A stretch of DNA of 64,000 nt from Microbacterium sp. oral taxon 186 str. F0373 (GTDB lineage: Bacteria > Actinomycetota > Actinomycetes > Actinomycetales > Microbacteriaceae). The notes below the pieces were generated by a model. It made no database searches. It was not told the origin of the DNA and was given only the letters and a program-made list of their open reading frames with translations. Shown here one piece after another: positions 23,918-32,189 of this stretch. Within the stretch, counting starts at the first letter, position 1. The number at the start of each line of letters is the position of its first letter. A program made the translations under genes and the position numbers. The stretch lies in NCBI RefSeq assembly GCF_000411455.1, contig NZ_KE150457.1, positions 1,452,023-1,516,022 on the forward strand. The letters run 5' to 3'.

Positions 23918-24529
23918 TCAGGCGTCCGTGATCTGAGTCCGCTCCGGGCGCCGACGCAGCAGCAGGATGCCGTCCTCGAGCGTTGCCGGTCGGCCATCGG
24001 GGTCCGTCACCTCGCGGCGGCGCGTCTCGACGAGCACGTGCTCCCACGCGTCGGGGTCGAGCGCGAGCAGGCGCAGCTCCTCCTCGGGCGGCAGAAGCCG
24101 GGGCGTGTGACCGTCGCCGTGGCCGGTGGACCAGGGCGGCGCGGCGGCGTGGGAGACGACGAGAAGGTGGCCGCCGCCCGCAACGCGATCGGCTGCCGCG
24201 CGCAGGAGCGGGATCCGCGGGAAGTCCTCGTCCCACGAGTGGAGGAAGCTGGCACTGACGAGGTCGAACGTCCCGGGCGGGGCAGCGTCGGCACCGCTGC
24301 CGACGACGAACGAGAGTCGGTCGCTCAGGCCCCGCTCGGCGGCTACCGCCCTGGCGCGCCGGATCGCGGTCGGGGAGAGGTCCACCGCGGTCACACGCCA
24401 TCCGCGCTCCGCGAGCCACACGGCATCCGCTCCCTCGCCGCAGCCGATCTCGAGGGCGGTGCCCGCCTCGAGATCGGCGGTGACGTCGGCCACGGCCGCG
24501 TTGACCCGTCCGGACCAGACGCTGTCGCG
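23918..24529 (-). CDS. SAM-dependent methyltransferase, C-terminal half of a split fusion
   Basis: A class I methyltransferase domain: LEIGCGEGADAVWLAERGW (SAM-binding motif I), AVDLSPTAI (acidic residue of motif II) and TFDLVSASFLHSW. It lies in the same frame as the upstream oxidoreductase, and the sequence RDSVWSGRVNAAV that links them in fused relatives is present directly after an in-frame TAG (24530-24532). If translated alone, the first start is GTG at 24491-24493, which would omit the linker. Substrate unknown. Confidence 0.8.
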   Translation of the reverse strand, partial: RDSVWSGRVNAAVADVTADLEAGTALEIGCGEGADAVWLAERGWRVTAVDLSPTAIRRARAVAAERGLSDRLSFVVGSGADAAPPGTFDLVSASFLHSWDEDFPRIPLLRAAADRVAGGGHLLVVSHAAAPPWSTGHGDGHTPRLLPPEEELRLLALDPDAWEHVLVETRRREVTDPDGRPATLEDGILLLRRRPERTQITDA

Positions 24530-25498
24530 CTACGCGTAGCGCTGCTCCCACTCGACGGCGCGCCGCCGGGCGCTCGCGGCGACGGTGAACTCGGTGTCCT
24601 CATCGACGAGCGCGGCGTTGACGGCTGCCCCGGCCATCGAGCCGGTCGCCATCGCCACGGGCACGTTCCCGTGCGGGGCTGCGACGTTGCCGGCGGCCCA
24701 CACGCGCGGATGAGACGTCGCACCCCGCCCGTCGACCGCGAGGGGTGAGCCGGGCTCGTCATGGCGCGCGAGACCGAGACCGTCGGCGAACGCGATGTCG
24801 ACGACCACGCTCGGCGCGACGAAGAGCGCATCGACCTCGTGTGCGACGCCCGCGGCATCCTGCACGGCGCGCAGCGCTCCGTCGTGGGCGCGGACGGCGG
24901 TGACGGGCGTGTCGACGATGTGGATGCCGCGTGAGCGCAGCCGCGTGCGGACGGTCTCGTCGAGCGGCTCGATCGCGGCGGTGAACGCGGTGACCTCGGC
25001 GCTCCACTGGCGCACGAGCTCGATCTGATGGATGCTCAGCGCCGACGTTGCGAGCACGCCCAGCCGAGCGCCGGCGACCTCGAAGCCGTGGCAGTACGGG
25101 CAGTGCAGCACGCTGTGGCCCCACAGCTCGTCGAGCCCCGCGACAGAGGGGAGCTCGTCCCGCACTCCGGTCGCGATGATGACCGCACGAGCGGTGTCGA
25201 CGGTGCCATCGACGCGCGTCAGCCGCAGCACGGCACCCTCATCACGGATGTCGGCGACAGCGCCCTTCTCGACGTGCACACCGTAGCGGTCAAGCTCGTC
25301 ACGTCCGCGTGCGAGCAGCGCCTGCGGATCGATCCCGTCGTGCCCCAGCACGGCGTGCACGTGCGCGGCGAAGCGATTGCGCGGGCTGCCCTCGTCGATC
25401 GCCAGCGTCCGTCGGCGTGCACGCCCCAGCATTTGCGCGGCGCTCAGACCGGCCGCGCCGCCGCCGATGACGACGGCATCCCACTCTCTGTTCTGCAT
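24530..25498 (-). CDS. Thioredoxin reductase-like FAD oxidoreductase, N-terminal half of a split fusion
   Basis: A 322-residue FAD/NAD(P)-dependent enzyme: VVIGGGAAGLSAAQML binds FAD, the CPYC redox pair lies at HCPYCHGFEV, and VWAAGNVAAPHGNV is the second FAD motif. It ends EWEQRYA followed by TAG. In related actinobacteria one polypeptide continues after EWEQRYA into ERD-VWSG and a methyltransferase; here TAG takes the place expected for the glutamate codon GAG, a one-base change. The divergent neighbour is an XRE-cupin regulator that is probably its controller. Confidence 0.87.
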   Translation of the reverse strand: MQNREWDAVVIGGGAAGLSAAQMLGRARRRTLAIDEGSPRNRFAAHVHAVLGHDGIDPQALLARGRDELDRYGVHVEKGAVADIRDEGAVLRLTRVDGTVDTARAVIIATGVRDELPSVAGLDELWGHSVLHCPYCHGFEVAGARLGVLATSALSIHQIELVRQWSAEVTAFTAAIEPLDETVRTRLRSRGIHIVDTPVTAVRAHDGALRAVQDAAGVAHEVDALFVAPSVVVDIAFADGLGLARHDEPGSPLAVDGRGATSHPRVWAAGNVAAPHGNVPVAMATGSMAGAAVNAALVDEDTEFTVAASARRRAVEWEQRYA

Positions 25499-25528
25499 GC
25501 CTCCACTGTGGAAGGCGGCGACGCCTAT

Positions 25529-25544
25529 TGCAATCTGAATTGCA
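25529..25544. promoter_or_regulatory. Inverted repeat, likely operator of the XRE-cupin regulator
   Basis: TGCAAT, four bases, ATTGCA: a perfect palindrome in the 65-base gap between the divergent oxidoreductase and regulator genes. A partial third box (ATTGGCA, 25547-25553) follows. Confidence 0.55.
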
Positions 25545-25563
25545 CAATTGGCAAACTAGAGGC

Positions 25564-26115
25564 GTGCCCTACACGCTGGATCAGGTCGGCGCTCGTCTTC
25601 GCGCGGCGCGTCAGGCGCGCGGCTGGACGTTGGAGGAGCTGGCCAGACCCGCTGGCGTCTCGGTGAGCACGCTGTCACGGCTCGAGTCGGGCAAGCGGCA
25701 GGCCTCCCTCGAGCTGCTGCTTCCGTTGACGCGTCGACTCGGCATCCGCATCGACGACCTGCTTCCCACCGAAACGCCGGACCCGCGTGTGCACCGCGCC
25801 GTGGAGCGCCGCGACGGCATGGTCATCGCGCCCCTGACGCTCGAGCAGTCCCCGGTGCAGGCGCTGAAGATCGTCTATCCGCCGATGGATGCCGCGCCCG
25901 CCGCGCGCATCCACGAGGGCTACGAGTGGCTCTACGTGCTGAGCGGACGGGTGCGGTTGGCCCTCGACGGCAGCGAGCACGTGCTCACCCCAGGGGAGGC
26001 CGCCGAGTTCGACACCCGTCTGCCGCACTCGATCAGTGCCACCGCCGAGGGCCCCGCCGAGGTGTTGAGCATCTTCAGCGCCGCCGGCGAGCGCTTCCAC
26101 ACGCGCCTGCCCTGA
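25564..26115 (+). CDS. XRE family regulator with cupin domain
   Basis: A 183-residue protein: an XRE helix-turn-helix at about residues 6-60 (VGARLRAARQARGWTLEELA ... VSTLSRLESGKRQASLELL) and a cupin sensor domain at about 100-180 (HEGYEWLYVLSGRVRLALDG, then LTPGEAAEFDTRLPH). Such regulators usually control the adjacent metabolic gene and sense a small ligand. GTG at 25564 is preferred; it would leave a very short or absent leader. It is divergent from the oxidoreductase/methyltransferase genes with an inverted repeat between. Confidence 0.88.
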   Translation: MPYTLDQVGARLRAARQARGWTLEELARPAGVSVSTLSRLESGKRQASLELLLPLTRRLGIRIDDLLPTETPDPRVHRAVERRDGMVIAPLTLEQSPVQALKIVYPPMDAAPAARIHEGYEWLYVLSGRVRLALDGSEHVLTPGEAAEFDTRLPHSISATAEGPAEVLSIFSAAGERFHTRLP

Positions 26116-26144
26116 CCGGCCGCAGGCACACCCCGCGGGAATGC

Positions 26145-26363
26145 GTGTCGCGATCGGTTGTGCGAGGCGGCGGGATGCCGCGGGTTGCGCCCCCGATTTG
26201 CGGGTGCCGCGGGACTGGCGGGAGTTGGTGTCGCGATCGGTTGTGTGAGCCGGTGGGATGCCGCGGATAGGGACCCCGATTTGCGGGTGCCGCGGGACTC
26301 GTGGGAATCGGTGTCGCGATCGGTTGTGTGAGGCGGCGGGATGCCGCGGGTCACGCCCCCGAT
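26145..26363. repeat. 83-bp tandem repeat, 2.6 copies
   Basis: Units start at 26145, 26228 and 26311, each with GTGTCGCGATCGGTTGTG, then a GGGATGCCGCGG segment and CCCCCGATTTGCGGGTGCCG. The first two are 83 bases long and nearly identical; the third merges after CCCCCGAT into the pgi terminator. The array lies between the convergent XRE-cupin gene and pgi. Confidence 0.85.
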
Positions 26364-26385
26364 CCGGGACTCCGGATCGGGGGCG
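26354..26385 (-). terminator. Terminator of pgi
   Basis: Fourteen bases at 26354-26367 pair perfectly with 26372-26385 around GACT. It lies 10 bases beyond the pgi stop on the minus strand, and its left arm is shared with the last tandem repeat unit. Confidence 0.8.
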
Positions 26386-26394
26386 CGGGCCGCG

Positions 26395-28074
26395 TCAGCC
26401 GCGGTGCGTGCGGTAGTACGACAGGAGCGCCTGGGTCGAGGCATCCTGCGCAGCCGTCGCGGCCTCGTCCCCCTCGATCGCCGGGGCGATCTGCAGGGCG
26501 AGCTGCTTGCCGAGCTCGACGCCCCACTGGTCGAAGGAGTTGATGCCCCAGACCACACCCTGCGTGAAGGTGATGTGCTCGTACAGAGCGACCAGCTCGC
26601 CGAGCACGCGCGGGGTCAGCGCCGGCGCGAAGATCGACGTCGTCGGGCGGTTGCCGGGGAACGTGCGTGCCGCCACGAGCGCGCCGGTGGTGCCCTCGGC
26701 TTCGACCTCCTCCGCCGTCTTGCCGAAGGCGAGAGCCTTGGTCTGCGCGAGGAAGTTCGCCAGGAACAGGCCGTGCACGTCGCGGCCGCCGTCGTTCAGG
26801 TCGTACGCGGGGTTCACGAAGGCGATGAAGTCCGCCGGGATCAGGCGGGTGCCCTGATGGATCAGCTGGTAGAAGGCGTGCTGACCGTTGGTGCCCGGCT
26901 CGCCCCAGAAGATCTCGCCCGTGTCGCTCGTGACCGGCGAGCCGTCCCAGCGCACGCGCTTGCCGTTGGACTCCATGGTCAGCTGCTGCAGGTACGCGGC
27001 GAAGCGGCTGAGCTGCTGGGCGTAGGGGAGCACGGCGTGCGACTGCGCGCCGAGGAAATTCGTGTACCAGACGTTGAGCAGGCCCATGAGGACCGGCACG
27101 TTGCGCGCGAACGGGGTCGTGCGCACGTGCTCGTCGATCGCGTGGAAGCCCGCGAGAAGCTCGCGGAACGCGTCCGGTCCGAGCTCGACCATCAGCGACA
27201 GGCCGATGGCGGAGTCGACCGAGTAGCGGCCGCCCACCCAGTCCCAGAATCCGAAGGCGTTGGCCGGGTCGATGCCGAAGTCGGCCACCTTGTCGAGGGC
27301 GGTCGAGACCGCGACGAAGTGGTGCGCGACGGCATCCTGCTTCTGCGCGTCGGAGCCGTCGATCGCCCCGGCGGCGGCCAGGCCCGTCCACAGCCAGTCG
27401 CGCGCGAGACGCGCGTTGGTGAGCGTCTCCAGCGTCGTGAACGTCTTCGAGGCGACGATGAACAGCGTCGTCTCGGGGTCGAGGTCCTTCGTCTTGTGCG
27501 CCAGGTCGAACGGGTCGATGTTCGAGACGAAACGCGCGCTGATCCCCGCGGTCGCATACGGCTCCAGCGCGGTCGAGATCATCGCGGGACCGAGGTCGGA
27601 GCCGCCGATACCGATGTTGACGACGTGCGTGACCGTCTTGCCGGTGACACCCTTCCACGCGCCCGAGCGCACGCGATCGGCGAAAGCGCTCATCGCGTTC
27701 AGCACGGCCTGCACATCGGCATCCACGTGCTGGCCGTCCACGACGAGTTCGGGCGTCGCTCCGGCCGGGCGTCGCAGCGCCGTGTGCAGCACGGCGCGGT
27801 CTTCCGTCGTGTTGATGTGCTCGCCGCGGAACATGGCCGCGAGGCGATCGGCCAGGTGCACGTCGTCGGCGAGGGCCAGGAGCGAGGTCAGGATGCCGTC
27901 GTCCACGAGGTTCTTCGAGAGGTCCACGTGCAGGTCGGCGGCGTCGAAGGTCAGCCGCTCGACCCGCGTCGGGTCGTCGGCGAACCAGGCGCGGAGGTCG
28001 GGGGCGAAATCCGCGGCGCGTGCGGACAGATCGGCCCAGGCGGGAGTGCGGGTGGCGTCGATGGGAGTGCTCAC
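26395..28074 (-). CDS. pgi: Glucose-6-phosphate isomerase
   Basis: Interconverts glucose 6-phosphate and fructose 6-phosphate in glycolysis and gluconeogenesis (EC 5.3.1.9). The 559-residue chain shows [13 protein letters not shown], the phosphate-binding SKTFTTLET and the family signature [15 protein letters not shown]; a late lysine/glutamine-rich helix completes the active site. Start is GTG at 28072-28074. Upstream lies a structured leader similar to that of the DUF222/HNH gene, and a 14-bp hairpin follows. No other glycolytic gene is adjacent. Confidence 0.96.
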   Translation of the reverse strand: MSTPIDATRTPAWADLSARAADFAPDLRAWFADDPTRVERLTFDAADLHVDLSKNLVDDGILTSLLALADDVHLADRLAAMFRGEHINTTEDRAVLHTALRRPAGATPELVVDGQHVDADVQAVLNAMSAFADRVRSGAWKGVTGKTVTHVVNIGIGGSDLGPAMISTALEPYATAGISARFVSNIDPFDLAHKTKDLDPETTLFIVASKTFTTLETLTNARLARDWLWTGLAAAGAIDGSDAQKQDAVAHHFVAVSTALDKVADFGIDPANAFGFWDWVGGRYSVDSAIGLSLMVELGPDAFRELLAGFHAIDEHVRTTPFARNVPVLMGLLNVWYTNFLGAQSHAVLPYAQQLSRFAAYLQQLTMESNGKRVRWDGSPVTSDTGEIFWGEPGTNGQHAFYQLIHQGTRLIPADFIAFVNPAYDLNDGGRDVHGLFLANFLAQTKALAFGKTAEEVEAEGTTGALVAARTFPGNRPTTSIFAPALTPRVLGELVALYEHITFTQGVVWGINSFDQWGVELGKQLALQIAPAIEGDEAATAAQDASTQALLSYYRTHRG

Positions 28075-28379
28075 GCCTTTACGCTAGCGTCCGCGAGCCG
28101 GGTGTGCAGACGCGAGTCCTGTGAGAAAGGCATGGCCGGACGAGATCGATGCGCGAGCCCCGGAAACGACGGTGGGCCGGCCGTCCGAGAGGACGACCGG
28201 CCCTGCAATCCGTTGCACCGCATTCGCAGGGGGAGAGTCCTGCGTCGCCTCCTCCGGCTCATGGAGTCGGTGTCCGGATTCGGCGATGACTCACGTTATA
28301 ACGGCCAGGTCACGACCGGAGGCACGTCCGCCGAGTGCATATCGTTCGCATACCGTCCTGCCAGGAAACGGTCCCGTCC
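28075..28379. other. Intergenic stretch before pgi
   Basis: 305 bases without a gene; contains the putative leader at 28174-28308. The rest shows nothing recognisable. Confidence 0.6.
28174..28308 (-). promoter_or_regulatory. Putative structured 5' leader, copy 2
   Basis: On the minus strand: CTGGCCGTTATA (28297-28308; CGTTATAACG here is a palindrome), about 54 bases, GCAGGACTCTC (28233-28243), GGTGCAA (28213-28219), then a hairpin in which GGGCCGG (28174-28180) pairs with CCGGCCC (28197-28203) and GTCC/GGAC closes a GAGA loop. The pgi start is 100 bases further. Order and spacing match 9633-9763. CGCAGG/CCTGCG can form another hairpin in this copy. Confidence 0.45.
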
Positions 28380-29246
28380 TCACGATCGCAGCGAGGCGAA
28401 CCCTGCCGAGACCGTCAGGCTGATCCGCCGCGGCGAATCCGGATCCACGCGCAGACGGTTCTCCACGTCCCCGGCGGCGGCGTCGGTGGACACGGCGTAG
28501 GTCGCGTCGGGCAGCACGAGAGCGAGCCGGCCCGCGCTGAGGTCCGCCGTCAGTGTCCGGGGCGCGGACCCGGTGAGGCTGCCCTCGACGGACCCGGCGC
28601 TCAGCTTGAAGCCCGCGCGATCGACTCCGGCGAGATCCACGACGAGTCGCCCGGCGGAGACGTCCGCGGTGAGCGCTGCCGCTCGCCCAGACAGCTCCAT
28701 CGATCCGGCGCTCACGGTGGCGTCCACCGTCCCGTACGTGCCCTGCACCCGCAGCGCGCCGGCGCTGAGCGTGAGATCGCCGTCGAGGGCGACCCGCTCC
28801 AGCGAACGGGGGAGGGTCAGCACCGCGGTGTCGCTGCGCCCGAAGGGGCGGATCGCGCTCCACCACGTACGCTGCGTCGTGACCACGAGCCGATCGCCGT
28901 CGCGACGCAGGCGCCAGTCCGCGACGGCACCGTCGACCTCCAGCGACGCGCGGTCACCGCCGTAGACGATGCTCAGATCCGCGGCGGCCACGTCGACGGT
29001 GAGGGCGCGTACGTCCGCGGCATCCGCCGTCAGCGTGCCGCTGCCGCGCGCGGCGCCGGCGATCGCGCCGAGCGCCGAGGTGGCGAACGCGCCGAAGATC
29101 AGGGCGGCGCCGAGCGCGATCGTCAGGATCGCCACGACGCGGGCCGCCGGGCGTGGGCCGGTCGGACGCGGCGGTCCGTCGGGACGGCCGGCGGATGGCC
29201 CGCCCGCGCCGGCGGTCGGCGGAGGCGGTGTGAGGGTGGTGGTCAT
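28380..29246 (-). CDS. DUF4097 family membrane-anchored beta-strand protein
   Basis: A 288-residue protein with a proline-rich cytoplasmic N terminus, one membrane helix at about residues 38-62 and an extracytoplasmic beta-solenoid (DUF4097): repeated strands such as VALDGDLTLSAGALRVQGTY, VDATVSAGSMELSGRA and ADLSAGRLALVLPD. These domains often sit next to two-component genes and may sense the envelope. Its ATG overlaps the stop of the response regulator gene (ATGA, 29243-29246), so it is the last gene of the kinase-regulator operon. Confidence 0.85.
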   Translation of the reverse strand: MTTTLTPPPPTAGAGGPSAGRPDGPPRPTGPRPAARVVAILTIALGAALIFGAFATSALGAIAGAARGSGTLTADAADVRALTVDVAAADLSIVYGGDRASLEVDGAVADWRLRRDGDRLVVTTQRTWWSAIRPFGRSDTAVLTLPRSLERVALDGDLTLSAGALRVQGTYGTVDATVSAGSMELSGRAAALTADVSAGRLVVDLAGVDRAGFKLSAGSVEGSLTGSAPRTLTADLSAGRLALVLPDATYAVSTDAAAGDVENRLRVDPDSPRRISLTVSAGFASLRS

Positions 29247-29899
29247 CGGTTCGTTCCGTTCTCCCAGTGGATGAGGGCGGCCAGCACCCGTCGGTTGCCG
29301 TGTTCGTCCTGCTCGAGGTCGAGCTTTTGGAACAGCGAGGTGATGTGCTTCTCGACGCTCGCCTCGGTGACGAACAGCGTCTGTGCGATCGCCTGGTTGC
29401 TCTTGCCTTCGGCGATCAGCGCCAGCACGCTGCGCTCGCGTTCGGTCAGCCGCTCCATGCGTGCGTCGCGTCCGCGGCGGGTGAGCAGCTGCGCGACCAC
29501 TTCGGGGTCGAGGACGGTGGCGCCCGCGCCGATGCGTTCGACCGCATCGAGGAAATCGCCGACATCGGCCACGCGATCCTTCAGCAGGTAGCCCAGCGCC
29601 GCGGACTGCGTGCTGATCAGCTCGCCCGCATACCGCTCCTCGACGTATTGGCTGAGCACCAGCACGGCCACCTCCGGATGTGCGGCGCGCAGGTGCACCG
29701 CGGCGCGGATGCCTTCATCGGTGAACGTGGGCGGCAGGCGCACGTCGAGGATGCACAGATCCGGGGTGGAGGTGGCCACGGCATCCATCAGCGCCCCGGC
29801 GTCGGGGAGCGCGGCGACCACCTCGTGACCGGCGTCGTCGAGGAGGCGCACGAGACCCTCGCGCAGCAGGGTGGAATCCTCGCAGATCAGGATGCGCAC
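29243..29899 (-). CDS. NarL/LuxR-type response regulator
   Basis: A 218-residue two-component regulator: receiver domain with acidic pair E7-D8, phospho-acceptor D52 (LCILDVRLPP) and K near LLKDRVAD, then a LuxR helix-turn-helix at about 150-210 (LTERERSVLALIAEGKSNQA ... TEASVEKHITSLFQKL). GTG at 29897-29899 starts inside the end of the kinase gene, so the two are translationally coupled. The target genes are unknown; the overlapping DUF4097 gene is part of the unit. Confidence 0.93.
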   Translation of the reverse strand: MRILICEDSTLLREGLVRLLDDAGHEVVAALPDAGALMDAVATSTPDLCILDVRLPPTFTDEGIRAAVHLRAAHPEVAVLVLSQYVEERYAGELISTQSAALGYLLKDRVADVGDFLDAVERIGAGATVLDPEVVAQLLTRRGRDARMERLTERERSVLALIAEGKSNQAIAQTLFVTEASVEKHITSLFQKLDLEQDEHGNRRVLAALIHWENGTNR

Positions 29900-31233
29900 G
29901 GCACACTCACCTCCAGAGCGGTCGGACCGCCGTGGGGGCTGTCGAGGCGGCTCACCCCGCCGGCTGCCGCGATCCGATGCGCGATGCCGTCGAGGCCGCC
30001 GCCGGGCAGCACGCGGGCACCGCCGACACCGTTGTCCTCGACGCGTGCCCAGAGCATCGGCGCGCCCTGATCGACGCCATCGCGTCGGCGCACCGTCACG
30101 CGCACCTCGCTGCCCCGCGAGTGCTTGGCCGCGTTGGTCAGCGACTCGGCGATGGCGAAGTAGACCGCGGCCTCGGCCGTGCGGCTGCACCGATTCGACG
30201 GGTCCCCGGAGGCATCGGGCAGACGCACGTCGAGGGTCACGGGGACGTGCGATCGTGCGGCCAGGGCGCTGAGGGCGGCATCCAGGCCCCGGTCGTCGAG
30301 GACGGAGGCGTGGATGCCGCGGGCCAGCTGGCGCAGCTCGGTGATCGCCGCCTTGGTCGAGGTGTGGGCTTCGTCGATCAGCGCCTTGGCCGCGGCAGGA
30401 TCGCTGTCGATCTTCTGCTGGGCCAGCCCCAGCGTCATCCCCACCGAGACGAGTCGCGGCTGGACGCCGTCGTGGAGGTCGCGTTCGATGCGCGTGCGCT
30501 CCAGTTCGCCGGAGCGCACCGCGCTCTCGCGCTGCGTGCCGGCGGCGCGGGCCTGCTCCACGAGCACCGCTTCACGGCTCGGCACGAGGACCGCCCGGGT
30601 GAGCACCGCATGCAGGAGCGCAGCGCCGATCAGCAGCGCGAGGCTGACGATGATGCCCACGATGCCGACCGGGATGGCCGCCTCGATGCCGATCTGCACA
30701 TCCGTGGCGGGGATGCGCGCGGCATCCTCGCCGATCAGCGGTGCGAAAAGCAGCACCACGCTCGAGGACAGCGCCCCGACGATCGGCAGCACGATGAGTC
30801 CGAGGATCGTCGAGATGCCAGCCGAGGCGACGCCGCGCCACATGGGGCCGTCGGTGAACTGCTGCCAGAGCGTCCGCAGCCATCCGGAGAACCCGGGCTG
30901 GGCGCTGTGGCGCACCGTCAGCGCGGGCAGGTCGTAGCCGTAGAGGCCGTCGACCCGTGCGTACTCGAGCCACGCCGTGGCCCACGTCGCGTAGAGGAAC
31001 GCGACCAGGAACAACGCCCCGACCCCGAGAGCGGGGAGGAGCCCGACGCCGAGGCTCAACAGCAGCAGGAGCAGGCTGAAGATCGCGGTGCCCGCCAGCC
31101 CCATCGCCGCCAGCTGGGCGATGGCGCCGAGATGGGCGAGAAGTCCGATACGGCGGGCCGGCACCGTTGACGCAGGCGGCGGGGGTGCGGCGTGTGGCAC
31201 GGATGCCGGGGGCAGGGCGGCGGTCTCTGACAT
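29887..31233 (-). CDS. Sensor histidine kinase, NarL partner type
   Basis: A 448-residue kinase. The N terminus has two hydrophobic hairpins (about residues 30-85 and 130-215), with four membrane helices in a DUF1707/sensor-like layout. The histidine box ERDLHDGVQPRL places the phospho-acceptor at H254 (HisKA_3 type), and the ATPase domain ends with DNGVGGARVLPGGGLDGIAH. The gene overlaps the response regulator by 13 bases. The signal may be envelope stress by analogy with other DUF4097-linked systems; this is inference. Confidence 0.92.
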   Translation of the reverse strand: MSETAALPPASVPHAAPPPPASTVPARRIGLLAHLGAIAQLAAMGLAGTAIFSLLLLLLSLGVGLLPALGVGALFLVAFLYATWATAWLEYARVDGLYGYDLPALTVRHSAQPGFSGWLRTLWQQFTDGPMWRGVASAGISTILGLIVLPIVGALSSSVVLLFAPLIGEDAARIPATDVQIGIEAAIPVGIVGIIVSLALLIGAALLHAVLTRAVLVPSREAVLVEQARAAGTQRESAVRSGELERTRIERDLHDGVQPRLVSVGMTLGLAQQKIDSDPAAAKALIDEAHTSTKAAITELRQLARGIHASVLDDRGLDAALSALAARSHVPVTLDVRLPDASGDPSNRCSRTAEAAVYFAIAESLTNAAKHSRGSEVRVTVRRRDGVDQGAPMLWARVEDNGVGGARVLPGGGLDGIAHRIAAAGGVSRLDSPHGGPTALEVSVPCAS

Positions 31234-31350
31234 GACTCCACGCTAGGGCGCGCCACGGCGCGGACGCAGGGAGCGGTCCCCCGAATCGGGGTGGGGTTAT
31301 CCCCACCGGCCGGCTCCGCGCCGAGGGAGGGCGTGCGGGAGGATGGAGGA

Positions 31351-32163
31351 ATGAGCGTCCGCGACATCCGCCTGATCGCCGTCGACATGGACGGGACGCT
31401 GCTGCGGCCCGACGGATCGGTGCCCGACGGACTCTGGCCGCTGCTGGACCGGCTGCGCGAGCGCGGCATCGCGTTCGCCCCGGCCAGCGGTCGTCAGCTG
31501 GCGACGCTGCAGCAGACGTTCGCCGCCGTCGACGGCGAGCTCGACTACATCGCCGAAAACGGCGCGTATGTGGTCCGCGGCGACGTCGAGGTCAGCTCCG
31601 ACGCGGTGGATCCGGCGGTCGCGGCATCCGTCGTCTCGCGCCTGCGCGACGCTGTCGCGGCGGGGACCCTTCGCGCCGGGCTCGTGCTGTGCGGCAAGAG
31701 GTCGGCGTACGTCGAGGACACCGCTCCTCGCTTCCTCGCGGAGGTCGAGAAGTACTACGCGCGTCGGGAGGTCGTGGCCGATCTGCTCACCGTGGACGAT
31801 CAGATCCTCAAGCTCGCGATCTACGACCTCGACGGCGGAGAGGAGCACTCCGCGCCCGCCTTCGCCGATCTCGCCCAGACCCACCGGGTCGTCGTCTCCG
31901 GTCACCACTGGGTCGACATCATGAACGCGACCGTCAACAAGGGGGTCGCGCTGCGAGCGCTGCAGGATGCGCTCGGTGTGACGGCCGAGCAGACCGCCGC
32001 GTTCGGCGACTACCTCAACGATCTCGAGATGCTCGGTGCCGCGCACTGGTCGTACGCCATGGCCGACGCCCACCCGGATGTCGCGGCCGTCGCGCGGTTC
32101 CGGGCGCCCTCGAATGCGGATGCCGGGGTGCTGACGGTCATCGAGGAGCTGATCGCACCGTGA
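31351..32163 (+). CDS. Cof-type HAD hydrolase
   Basis: A 270-residue phosphatase of the HAD superfamily, class IIB. Motif I is AVDMDGTLLRPDG with both aspartates, motif II a serine/threonine in FAPASGRQ, motif III the lysine in VNKGVALRAL, and motif IV GDYLNDLEML. Members dephosphorylate sugar phosphates or flavin precursors; the natural substrate is not predictable. ATG at 31351 is chosen because of GGGAGGA at 31337-31343. It is divergent from the kinase operon. Confidence 0.9.
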   Translation: MSVRDIRLIAVDMDGTLLRPDGSVPDGLWPLLDRLRERGIAFAPASGRQLATLQQTFAAVDGELDYIAENGAYVVRGDVEVSSDAVDPAVAASVVSRLRDAVAAGTLRAGLVLCGKRSAYVEDTAPRFLAEVEKYYARREVVADLLTVDDQILKLAIYDLDGGEEHSAPAFADLAQTHRVVVSGHHWVDIMNATVNKGVALRALQDALGVTAEQTAAFGDYLNDLEMLGAAHWSYAMADAHPDVAAVARFRAPSNADAGVLTVIEELIAP

Positions 32164-32189
32164 GCGTGCGCCGGGCGTAGCCTGGAGGC

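Noticed and set aside
26145-26363. Repeats considered as a CRISPR array
   Set aside because: Units are contiguous 83-bp tandem copies without unique spacers, and no cas genes are present.
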